Assembly: GCF_932526225.1 (NCBI RefSeq)
Contig: NC_064043.1
Coordinates: 5,199,501 to 5,263,500, forward strand
Source of the DNA: Nematostella vectensis
Lineage: Eukaryota; Cnidaria; Anthozoa; Actiniaria; Edwardsiidae
Reading direction: 5' to 3'
DNA length: 64,000 nucleotides
Shown here: positions 22,101-32,700 of the stretch, in pieces
Layout of the letters: every line of letters starts with the position of its first letter
Numbering within the stretch: position 1 is the stretch's first letter
Made by a program: the position numbers and the translations under genes
The notes under the pieces: model-generated
What the model was told of the DNA's origin: nothing
The model's database searches: none
The model's input: the letters and a program-made list of their open reading frames with translations, nothing else

Positions 22101-25100
22101 TATTATCTTTATTATCACCCATTATTGATTATCATAGCATCACTAACAATATATCATCTCAGTAACATCATTATTGTTAAAATTATCAAATAATTATTGA
22201 CATTTTCTCTGTAACCAGGAACAGTAATTAGTAATGTCATTGTCATTATTATCATCAACAACACCATCAACACCAGGGTTGTCCACACCAATTATCATTA
22301 ATAATTACCTTGCCATATCGTTACCACGATTACTTCCATCGTCATCATTATAACCACAACTTCTAATGTTTACAATGTTCTTAGATCACTGGCATCACAA
22401 TGCAGGCTAACAAGAGAATCCAGATCAACGTTGCTTTAGAACCTGTCAGCATTTTATCGTAAGTTAAGGGTTGAGCTTGATCATATGATTTTAATTATAA
22501 ATTTGACAAAGACCAATAATGTCATCACCGACCCCATGCGATGTCATCACCGACCCCATGTTATGTCATTACATAACATTATATATATATATATAATTAT
22601 ATATATATATATATATAGGTCAGCAATGAACGACTCAGTTCATCCAGGTAAATTAGTTTAATACAGTTCTGTTTCGTGGATCAACCGTAAGGTTGTTCCA
22701 CTCCTCAGTTAAACCTTTTTACAACTGTATCACTGACGTACGTCTACGAAATTATGTATGGTTTCGTGAGATGCAAAATTTAACATATAATATAACTGCG
22801 CGCATTATAAAATTGTCAAGCGCGCGCTACATTACCTGTTCTAGAATCGTTAAACCTAAGAATAGTTAAACCTAAGAATATATTTGCGTCTGTGCCTACA
22901 TGTCGAGATAAGCTCGTTTCTCTCATTTAGTGTTGCCATATTTGGCTTAGTTATGATAAGGTGCTTTTCCGTTGTGCACAAACTGCATCTTTTAGTTTTG
23001 TTTGAGTATGCCTTTGCTCTAGCTATATATATATATATATAGAATAGATATATAGCTATATATATATAGCTATATATATATAGCTATATATATATATATA
23101 TATAAAATGATGGTTGAAGGCTTTCATAGAAAGTGCTCAATACTCGAAAGTAGAGCGGTGTATAGTGTTGGTTTGAGAAAAATACAAACTACATAGGTTT
23201 CCCTACAGGTCTGTTTCGTGGTTGCCCACTCATCATATATATATATATATATATATATAACGGGTACCGGTTGTCTAGATATAATTAATCTAGCTAGACA
23301 GGCAATCGTTTCACCATCCCTTGTGATGTCATCACTGACCCCATGCGATGTCATCACCGACCCCATGTTGTGTCATTACCAACCCCATGTGATGTCATGC
23401 ATACCTGTTAACTCCCCCGCATTATGCGGGAGTCTCAAGATTTTGGACCCCTTCTCCCGCTCTCCCGCGTTGGTTACAAAATCTCCCGCTTTTTAGCGAT
23501 TTTTATCGCTTCCAAAAAATTATTCTATACAAAAACGGCATTTTTCCTATCTTCTATTAAAATATTTAAAACAATAATTCCCTGGCGCAGCAATTTATCT
23601 AACACCCTCGTGAGATCTATAAGTGGATTTGTTCGCGAGAGCTTTTTATACGGCAAACGCCTGCGAGGTTTACCCACCCCTCCCCCCAAAAAATGAATAT
23701 ACCCCACCCCTCCCCCCAAAAAATTCTCAAGCCTTGAGATTTTCGTTGGTTGACAGGTATGCCCATGTGATGTTGTCACCGACCCATGTGATAAATACTT
23801 AGATAAGTTAATTCTTTTCTTCTGGATTTTAGGCAAACGTCAGGGAGTTTTGCTCCTGTATTTCTCCCAATGATGTATGTAAACGAGGTAAGCACTGTGA
23901 TTAAGGTCTTGGTAAAAGTAAATTTGACACCACTGTTTGTTTTTGTGGTTTTTGCAAAACCTGTATCAATAGCTCTTTAAAAAGTTCTTTTAATAGTTCT
24001 TTTAAAAGCTTTAGTTTTGCAGAAAATTTTGTTTCCATATATCGCATTCTAAGACGGCTAAAATGGGCCTTTGCTGTTTCCCGTGACCTGTTGACCGTGA
24101 ATTCACGCCAATTCTTTGACTTTTCTAGCGTATTATTTTAAGGCGTGAACTCGAGCTTGTCTGTCGGGCGTAACCTCGCGACCTGTTTTAGAATATCGCC
24201 TTCAAATTTTCGGTATCTGATAGATAAGTATGCCCATGTTATAAATTGTGTGAGGAATTTTCGACTGAAGATCGCTTTTATAGCACTTTTCGTGTCCAAA
24301 TTTCGCCAGAAATGAGAGTTCCAACTTTGTAATACGTGATATTTTGTTGACAGTGTCAAATAACAAAAAGTCCTCACACTTTTTGGTAGATCATCTATCT
24401 GTCATTGAGATGCCATTACGTTGCATGCGCAATAACACGAAGGTGCATTACGCTCTAGATTTAACTACGTACTTTTGAGTTTGAGGCCTTAACACGGAAT
24501 TAGCTATTGCAAAAATAAAACTTGCAGGAGATAGTTCAATCTTTAATTTTTTATTTGATATATAGTTTGTACATGTAGTGGAAATTGCGGCGCGACAATA
24601 TTTATTTTTCCGCGGACACGTCGTTTACCTTTACCGAGACCTTTAAGGTAGTACAAGGCTACAATGTGTTACGTAACATCAGCAGATGTTCAACTTTGTG
24701 GAGTTGAAAGTGGAGTTTTTACGTTCTTTATATCCCTTTTATTGAATTGCGATACTGTACAAGGAGAATGCACAGAGAGCGGTGACTTATAAGCCAATTT
24801 TAGTCGCTTTTCCATTCCTAATTTGAGTTATTTAGTTAGAACTAGGCTAAGGGAGCCTCTTAACGGAATACTGGCTGCTAGATTGCTTGCGCTTTTCGCT
24901 CGAGAATTGAAATGGCTACTTGCGCTGTTCACCCAAGTCTTTAAGTTGGCTGCTTGCGGTTTGCATGCTTAGGAATGGCTGCTTGCACTGTTCGCTCGAT
25001 GCTTAGGAATGGCTGCTTGCGCTGTTCGCCCGATGCTTAGGAATGGTTGCTTGCGCTGTTCACGAGAGGCGAAAGGCTGGTTCCATGCGCTGTTCGCACA

Positions 25101-25333
25101 AGGCTAAGGTCCACCCCAAATCGTTACCTCACCAGAGTGCTCTTATCAGCGAAGCAGACGCTAAGACATTCCGTGACAAGGTGTATGGCCCGATAGACCT
25201 CGCGCACGGTGCCGAGTATGGCCTGGTAGCAGTGGGCGGGTTCTTCATCCTTGTCGCTTCTATTGTGCTAGTCCTGGAGTGCTTGCGGACGAACGACGAC
25301 GACACAGACAAAAGCAAACTGGTACAGGACTGA
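16120..25333 (+). CDS. CD36 / class B scavenger receptor family protein
   Basis: Twelve exons give 503 residues: 16120-16254, 17073-17233, 17439-17592, 17975-18199, 18785-18876, 20087-20136, 20931-21000, 21224-21402, 21576-21694, 22385-22458, 23833-23887, 25136-25333. All splice phases agree. The protein has the CD36-family plan: a short cytosolic N-terminus (MGLKCNC, like CD36 MGCDRNC), TM1 at about residues 8-33, a large glycosylated ectodomain, then a C-terminal TM and acidic tail ending KLVQD. Family motifs include ERGPYSYK, LWGYVDP, LTWWES, FVPEICRSIYSVYDS and FIDIEPITGITMQANKRIQ. These receptors bind lipoproteins and fatty acids. The tail lacks the LIMP-2 DExxxLI lysosomal signal, so the plasma membrane is more likely. 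An in-frame ATG at 16078 would add 14 residues; I prefer 16120 by homology. AATAAA at 25754-25759 is a candidate poly(A) signal. Confidence 0.93.
16472..16841. mobile_element. CATACCTGTCAAC-ended TIR element, copy A
   Basis: Starts CATACCTGTCAACC and ends GTTGACAGGTATG, an inverted pair. The 370-bp interior is non-coding with two G-rich strings (GGGAGGGGTGGG). Copies: 23400-23761 (inverted orientation) and 60818-61054 (truncated). It sits in intron 1 of the CD36-family gene and is followed by a CCACCAACC microsatellite at 16853-16912. Confidence 0.85.
18967..19090. mobile_element. Truncated copy of the 6978 TIR element
   Basis: Shares CAGCCAAAAATACAGTAAAT and CCTCCTGTTAAAAATCCTGG with 6978-7116 but lacks the left terminus. 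It lies in intron 5 of the CD36-family gene, just left of another element at 19151. Confidence 0.75.
19151..19679. mobile_element. 529-bp TIR element with target duplication
   Basis: Begins CAGGGCTTCTGGAATTACG and ends CACGTAATTCCAGAAGCCCTG. The flanks repeat TCCATC directly (19145-19150 and 19680-19685). CAG/CTG ends resemble hAT elements, though hAT duplications are usually 8 bp. No transposase remnant was recognised. It lies in intron 5 of the CD36-family gene. Confidence 0.8.
22519..22567. repeat. 23-bp minisatellite, left block
   Basis: Units of ATGTCATCACCGACCCCATG plus three bases. The same unit continues at 23318-23399 and about 23762-23795, so one array appears split by later insertions in CD36-family intron 10. 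Confidence 0.8.
22575..22617. repeat. AT microsatellite next to hammerhead 1
   Basis: TA repeats about 40 bp from the ribozyme's 3' side (minus-strand sense). Similar TA/TAGC repeats occur at about 23020-23104 and 23234-23259, each bordering ribozyme-associated sequence. Confidence 0.85.
22655..22715 (-). ncRNA. Hammerhead ribozyme, type I
   Basis: Read on the minus strand: stem I strand GGTTTAA (22709-22715), core CTGAGGA (22702-22708, matching CUGANGA), stem II hairpin 22676-22701 with 4-base loop (GTGGA/TCCAC and CAACC/GGTTG paired around one mismatch), core GAA (22673-22675), stem III ACAG-AA-CTGT (22663-22672), then A17 at 22662 and stem I closing strand TTAAACT (22655-22661). Predicted cleavage lies between 22662 and 22661. 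All catalytic core positions are present. The very short stem III is typical of hammerheads in Penelope-like elements and animal retrozymes. It lies antisense in intron 10 of the CD36-family gene. Confidence 0.88.
23196..23236 (-). pseudogene. Decayed hammerhead ribozyme
   Basis: On the minus strand: ATGATGA (23230-23236, core C3 replaced by A), stem II GTGG-GCAA-CCAC (23218-23229), GAA (23215-23217), stem III ACAG-AC-CTGT (23205-23214), A17 at 23204, then GGGAAACC (23196-23203). The 5' strand of stem I is replaced by an AT microsatellite, so nothing pairs with GGGAAACC. It should be inactive. Same orientation as the intact ribozyme, about 540 bp away. Confidence 0.8.
23400..23761. mobile_element. 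CATACCTGTCAAC-ended TIR element, copy B
   Basis: A 362-bp copy, reversed relative to copy A, with ends CATACCTGTTAAC and GTTGACAGGTATG. It is inserted into the 23-bp minisatellite of CD36-family intron 10. Confidence 0.85.
24905..25105. repeat. Degenerate tandem repeat before the last CD36-family exon
   Basis: Repeats of the form TTAGGAATGGCTGCTTGCGC then TGTTCGCCCGATGC, about five units with variation, ending about 30 bp upstream of the exon 12 acceptor (25135). Confidence 0.75.
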
Positions 25334-25401
25334 TTATGGGTGTGCCGGCTGAGTTTGGATGTCTCAAGGTTACTGGTTTAACTTTTTTTTTGCCAAGAAA
25401 A

Positions 25402-25741
25402 TAGGGTGATTTAGATCCACGACGCCGGCAAGAAGACGCCGCCTCGCGCACGTTCGATTGCGCGCACGCTTTTTTTGCCGGCGTCGCGTCCTGTTCAGGG
25501 GGTAGTACCGGGCGAGTTACCGGGATTTTTTTCCAGGCCCGAAAATAGCGTGTTTATCGGGGGCTTACCGGGTGACTTTCCGGGTTTATCGGGACTTTTT
25601 AGAAACGACCCCCGGCATGGCATTTCATGCTTCTTCACGTCCTCTTCAGGACGCGACGCCGGCAAAAATTAGCGTGCGCGCGCAATCGAACATGCGCGAG
25701 GCGGCGTCCTCTTGCCGGCGTCGTGGATCGAAATCACCCTA
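25402..25741. mobile_element. Element with about 95-bp terminal inverted repeats
   Basis: The outer ends TAGGGTGATTT and AAATCACCCTA are inverted; the arms continue through GACGCCGGCAAGAAGACGCC and its inverse for about 95 bp (left 25402-25496, right 25646-25741). The GC-rich interior repeats TACCGGG/TTTCCGGG. It would form a long hairpin. It is inserted 69 bp after the CD36-family stop codon, before the nearest AATAAA, so it may be transcribed in that 3' UTR. Confidence 0.82.
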
Positions 25742-26329
25742 ATGATTGGCTTTAATAAAATAAGATGGAAGTTGATTAGTCGTGATTGGCTATAGTTGCC
25801 CTTGATTTTTTAAAACGATCGATCGGTATTGCCCGGGGAAGGTCGATTATTTGAGATTACCCGGACTAGGATTAGTCGATTGATTCTGATTGGTCGATAG
25901 TGACCAGAATGACTCGATTGTTTGATTGATTCTTATTTGATAATACAGTAGGACTGATTTTTGGGTTTGTTTTAATGTATACCTATCCTTTTTAACCAGT
26001 CTTTTTCTTTCAACAGATAGATTGATTGTGCTATTTTTGAAAACGGCTTGCGACAGTATTATACCCGCCATTATCAAAATTCTTGGGGAGCGTCTCGGTT
26101 TGTTTGTTCGTTTTAAACGGTTGACAAACAAATCAACTTCTCTTGAAAACCATTATACTACGTACTTCGTATTTTGTACATTTTTTTACATGTTCAAAAG
26201 TCTAGTATAGTATTTTATAGGAAACAGAATAAAAGTATTTTAAAATGAAAATGCATTTCATTATAATAAAATCAATATGAAAACCGTGAGTGATCTTAAC
26301 TTACAATTAGCAAATGAAGCTAGAAACAA

Positions 26330-26462
26330 CGGAATTTGTAACAAAATCAACAGGGTGATGTAACAAAAACCGGATTCGTAACAAATGTCAACCGGATATG
26401 TAACAACAACCGGATTTGTAACAAAAAAAACTGGATTTGTAACAACAACCAGATTTGTAAGT
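26330..26462. repeat. Tandem repeat of GTAACAAAAACCGGATTT type
   Basis: About six imperfect units of 18-22 bp in the region between the tail-to-tail CD36-family and FIP1 genes. No other feature was seen in 25742-26775 besides a FIP1 poly(A) signal candidate. Confidence 0.75.
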
Positions 26463-26468
26463 GGTAGG

Positions 26469-26474
26469 TTTATT
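26469..26474 (-). terminator. Candidate FIP1 poly(A) signal
   Basis: AATAAA on the minus strand, about 300 bp after the FIP1 stop codon. Position-based guess only. Confidence 0.4.
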
Positions 26475-26775
26475 GTGTAACACATGTCCTAAGGTCTGTA
26501 CAAAATATGCATACGAAGATATCAACCCTTTCATTTCCACGAGATCGACGATTCTCAGTGTCATGGTGACAAGTTGAGAAACATTTCTTATATTTTTGAA
26601 GAAATAATCTGATTTCTCTCCACCTTTTTAATTGGGAGAACGTAACCTTTTTTTTAGCTCTAAAGTGAAAGGGTTCATAGTTCATTCCGTTTGGCCATCG
26701 CACGAACGTCTAATGCAGGTCGCATTGCAAATGTTAAAATGCTCTGTTTAATTTTCGCGCATGTTGAGAGACGCA

Positions 26776-29700
26776 TCAGGAAGACAGCTGACCCTCCTCT
26801 GGTTCAGCGGGCGCTTCTGATTTGGATTCTTTCTTTTCCTCACGTGATCTACGACTTCTCTTTTTGGATACCAGTTCCCCCTCTTCTTGTCCATCTGTGC
26901 TCGGGGCCTCGCTCGAGCCTTTATGACGTTTCCTGAAGAGAGTCGAAAACGTCATGTATTGTTTATTCGACCGTTCCCTCTATACTACTATGAAGACTTT
27001 ATCATGACGTCATGGATCTATCACTGGCTGGTCCTAGCAAAATACATTTGGCGTCGAAATGACGTCATGTGACGTAGCTGATGAAGCAGATCGGTCAGTT
27101 TACTACTAACGTACTCACTTTTCTCGCGTGTCCTTTGACCTTTCTCTCCTACTAGACCGCTCCTTCGAAAACAAAAAAAAAAGGTTATTCAAACAAGTTA
27201 AACGAGCGCGATCTCAAATTGTATCGAATATTGTGGTGTCTCCAGCTAGGTCTGACCTACCTCGCGCTTATCTCGGTCGCGGTCGCTGCCCTTGTCCCGA
27301 TCCTTGTCTCGATGACGGCGACTGCTACTGTCACGCTCGCGTCTTTCTCTGTCACGCTCTCTACGAGGTGACCGGTCACGGTCGCTGTGTCTCTCTCGGG
27401 TCCTACAGTTCGAAAGCTAGGAGTGAGATTGGCTTATTGGGGAATACCGAGCCTCGTGCGAGCAGCGTCAACATCAGCTATAATTGCGGGCACCGTCTCG
27501 GCCGTTTGATCACGAGACGAAGGAGGTGTTTGCTAAATACTGAACAGCACCTACCAACATGATGTACAAACCGCGCAAATAATTATGGCTGTTTTTTGTT
27601 AGCAATACTGGTGTTGCTCGCCCGGCTCCACATCGTTCTCTCTTACCAAGTTAGTCATCATTACCCTTTCCTTCATCGACTCCCCCTACTCAACATAATG
27701 GGTCCCATCAACGTTTTTTCTGCCCTAAAAATTGTTTTATCATTTCTTTTTTTTCTCTCCATTTTTCATTTCTCCATTGCCCCCACCATCCACCCTTGAT
27801 GGTCGTTCCCCGTTCCTTTAGCTGCCAACTTCTTATTCATATCCTGTCACCCTTTGCTCCCACCCACCTCTATCCCTCCTCGCCCTTATGCCCCCATCCC
27901 CTACCGTTCTCTGTGCTCTCTGCTCCTCTCACGATCCTTATCCTTATCGCGTTTTTTATGTTCCCGTTCGCGCTTTCGGTCTTCCTCGCTGCTCCCGTAC
28001 TCGCTATCCTCGTCACTACGCATGCGCCCGGGACTCTCGCCACCAGGCCTCATCATGCCCACAGGAAACCCATCGCGATTGAAGTTCGGCACAAATCCTC
28101 TTCCGAGCGCCGCATCCCAGGGCAGCCCGTGTGGAGGGGGGCCCATCATCGGCGGGAATGGCTGCATTGGATCTTGAGAAAGAGAAAATTGGAGAAAAAT
28201 TAAAAAAAAAAAAAACTAATCGTGGACGAATTTGACAGAGCGTACAACCGCCCACACAGACAACTGAACCCAACAAATTGCTGCTCAATAAATGGAACCC
28301 AATAAACTGCTATGAATCAATTTGTATGAGTGCAGTCGCGCGCGCAGACAATGGAACCCAACAAACTGCCGCTCAAACAATGGAACCCAACAAACTGCTG
28401 TGAATCAATTTGTAAGAGTTCAGTCGCGCGCGCAGACAATGGAACCCAACAAACTGTCGCGATGGCATGATCGTATATGACAGACAAGTAGGCTCAGCGC
28501 TAAAAGACTTTTTTCCGGTTTTTAGCAAGACCACTTCAAACTTGATAGATTATAAACGCTTTTGCTGCAAATATAATGACAGCACTTCTATGAATAAACT
28601 GTAACTGGATTGAGGAGATTTACTTAAATTCAATACCACAATTACGTCATCTATAAAGATCGTCAAACAAATCACGCAAACGCGACAACCTAAAAGGAGA
28701 TATAAAAAACTATCAACAATTTTTCTTCAAACCCATGTTCTTTATTCAGCTATTTATAAATTTGTAACTGTAATATAACGCTAACGCCAGTGCGATTCTG
28801 TAACATTTTAAACTTCGTAGCGCTTGCGATATTGTAAGACTGGGAGACGTAACCATTCTTCAAGCTCCCTACGTGAAGCGACATTATTTTAGTGTTTTTG
28901 TGTTGAACTTATGTCCAGTCGTATGTAAGACGAATTGAGTGACAGAAGTGAATTATGCGCAATCAACTACACATTTTACGGAAGTCGGAGTTTTCAATTG
29001 ATGACGTCATCAAGAAGTTAAGTAAAATCCTTAATTATCCTGTATAGGCCGCCCATTACTCGCATTTGTGCATTAATATCACAACAATTAGCGGGTGGAT
29101 GATAATGAACAAAACATAAATAAATATAATGGCTCAGTTACCCTATTTTATTGTTGTTTCCAGAAAACAGGCCAAATGAACGAATGCAAGGAGAAGCCGC
29201 ATTTTATCAGCAGCAACAAAATTTAGAAGGGATAAATGCAAAGATTGAAACAGGCATGGCAGTCTAATGCCCACTCAGGGCAATACATAAAAAAAAAACA
29301 GGAACAAGTAAGCAAATGATGCGAATCATTAGTCAGAAATAGCAAATGCCTCGAGTAAGAGAGAAATCCTGTTCGCACTTAGATATCTGACCACTGACGA
29401 GTGTAACGTGACCTTAGGCCTTCTAGGGCAAAAACCATTCTTTTCATGTGCAGGGTAAACACCGCTCTTTTCATGTGCAGGGTAAAACGCCATTCCTTTC
29501 AATTACCATTACAAATGAAAATACATACAAATAAACATGGGATAATCGACCTAGATCATTTGCATGCATTTGTATCAGGAACGGCACATGAAAGAACGCC
29601 CTGCACATGGAAAGAACGGCGTTTGCCCTGGGTCGATGATGCGTTTGGGCAAAGATTGTGGTAGTATCGCTCTGAGCTCCCTGTGCCCGTTTTGATTAAA

Positions 29701-32700
29701 ACATTCCCAAGTTCTTCTCGAGAATGGCCTTAATGACATGTCTTCTCTTCAAAGTGATACTTCCTTTTCTTTTTTGAAGTGCCTCTGTCGGCCGCCATTT
29801 TGTCATTCTAGCAAAACGCCAAATGCGAGAAAGCATCCATTTCCATCCGCTCGTTTGAGGAAGCTATTGGGACATTTTCGATGGAATATGGTAAATGAAT
29901 CTCATGGAATATGGTAAATGAATCTTATTGAATATGGTAAATGAATCTTATTGGATATGGTAAATGAATCTTATTGGATATGGTAAATGAATCTTATTGA
30001 ATATGGTAAATGAATCTTATTGGATATGGTAAATGAATCTTATTGGATATGGTAAATGAATCTTATTGAATATGGTAAATGAATCTCATGGAATATGGTA
30101 AATGAATCTTATTGAATATGGTAAATGAATCTCATGGAATATGGTAAATGAATCTTATTGAATATGGTAAATGAATCTTATTGGATATGGTAAATGAATC
30201 TTACGGAATATGGTAAATGAATCTTATGGAATATGGTAAATAAATCTTATTGAATATGGTAAATGAATCTTATGGAATATGGTAAAAGAATCTTATGGAA
30301 TATAGTACATGAATTTTAAAGGGTTTTTTTTGGGACATCTTCAAATAAATTATTGTTTTCAATATTGGTTGAGAACAATTACAAAGGTGTGTTTGACTGA
30401 GGCAAATTAAACGATTGAATTTGAGTTAACCATAGGTTGGGTGGATCTAGCTTTTCGCTAAGGGGGGGGGGGGGGGTGGCTGAGTAGGGGGAGGGGGTAA
30501 TTTTTTGTTAGATATGGCTTTCTGGTAGCCCCAAAGGGGGAGTGGGTTAACCCCCTAAACCCTCCTCCTAGATCCGCTACTGTTATATTTTCATTACTTT
30601 ATCTAAATGGTGCAAGGTCAGCGAGGTAAACACAAGTCTGACTAGAGAGGCTGACTGACTCTCTTTAAAAAGGTGGCAATTCTACACAACAAGCGAACAT
30701 GTCCATTTAAAGTATGTGAAGTTGCTATCAAAACCTCTAGACTTTGCATCCTCTTTTATTTCCCTTTTTCAGAAACTGACAGAGAACGAAAGTAGATGTA
30801 AAAAAAAGCCGGAAAGAGACGACTTCTAATACAAAACGTTGAATGGCTTTGACAAATCAAAGGTTGTCTGGGTCGTCGACGCCTTGCTAATTGCAGGCTC
30901 GCTCGCTCTGTTATGACAGACGAACAAATCGTAAAATATTAAGAAAAAGTTGCCAAAGAGGCTTAAAGTACAAGACGCATTTCACGATTCAAAAAGGATG
31001 ATACGTGAAATTATAGAAAGAAAAATCGTCCACATAGTTATAATGTCAGCGTGTAAACATAAGTAAATACGTGTCAGCATACGTAAATAGTAAAGACTCT
31101 GTAGCCTAACATGCTTTAGCAAAAGAATTGAGGCTTAAATTTAAATTAAAAGGTAGATTTAGTGCGGTACTAAGATGCACATCTAATTTTCATCTATTTT
31201 CGCAAAAAAAGTTTTGTCACTCAAGAATCTTTTTAAAAGGCGACTGTAAACCTTCGCTCGCATTATCAAAATTTGATAATAAAAAAATTATAAATTAACT
31301 GCAGTGTGCAGTTATTAAATTAGTGATGATTGATACTGAACCAATTTGTTTTACGAGATCAAGTGTTGTCGCGAATATCTAGAGACGGAGCTGTCAGGAA
31401 AGGAGAGTATCGATAAAAGGCTCTTAAAGCACTCGATCAACTACAACACGCCTTGATACGGGATCCATTTACCAGGGAAACTCCAGCTTTCAGATCCTAG
31501 CTTCCGAGCTCACACCAATTGGAGCACTTCAAGTAAAGTAGATCTCACTGTCTGGATCTCGACAACTAGTTCAATTCAGGGGCTTTGAGACTGACAGATT
31601 ATAATGTAAAGGAATGGGAGAATGATCGGCAATCGTTAAGGTGGATAGTCCTTCCTCCTTTATTTGTGCCTTAGTAGGGTTCGACTTTTTCATCTCCACA
31701 TCGTGTGAGAGAACGACTGCGAAGAAGAGAGTATTAACGGAAAAAATACTGAAGTATTCTATGTGTAAAAGTCTTTTTGGGATTTAACAACTGGAAGGGT
31801 CGTCTTTTTCCACGTGGAAGGTGTAACTAGAGCCCTTGATAAGCGATTGATCTGACTATGCTTTTTTTTTTCGCTTCACTGGCCTTGGCACTTGTCCTGC
31901 AATATTCTTTATTCTCAACTGTGACACCTTTTCTCATGGTGATGTCTCATCAAGTATACTTTTTTTCGAAACACTCTGAGAATGAATAATCACGCGCACT
32001 TGATGGTTTTCTAATCGATCTTTCGCAGTCTACTTAGATATTGTTCGACCGTGCGCAGGGCAAATATCTTATCCTTTTACTCGAGTTTAATCGTCGAAGG
32101 TTCCAGAATTTCCATACGAGCGTTACACTGGCAGTAACACCACGTTATAGAATAGTGAACTGCAGCCGGTGAGTCGTGCACCTTTGGAGCCAAATTTGAA
32201 CATGGTGCCGGCTGAATATCAAAAGAAATAAAGCCGACAAAAAATCGCCTAATACAAGAAATAAAGAACTAAAACAGGGGGAGCAGACTGGCGCTTTCTG
32301 CTAAAGTTTTCTGCGCAGTTTTATCGTTATGTGATATCTGAGTAATGTTTGGGAATCGTTTGTTGGGTGTTTTGTGTGAAAAGAAGTGTAGGAGGATAGC
32401 TAGAAGCGCCTACAGGCACGGAGAACACTAACAATACAATGCATTACATTCAGTATTTGGGTTTTAGCAGTGTTATCTCGTCTTAAACATCCGACACTAG
32501 TTATTGGCGAGAAACAAGCTTAAAAACCATAATCCATCCTTTTGAATTCTCCCAAAGGAAATCATAGTCCGAGCAAATTTATCGAATTTCTATCGTAGAC
32601 AGATTTTAATTCGATGCTATGGCTCGAACTAGGTTATTTGATCTGGCCTGACATTGGATATTATCTCGACAGAGTGAAATAAGGGCAAGCCGAGGAAGGA

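Noticed and set aside
22740..22775. Third hammerhead candidate (GAAAC preceded by CTCAC on the minus strand)
   Set aside because: No CUGANGA core upstream and no stem II; only a chance GAAAC.
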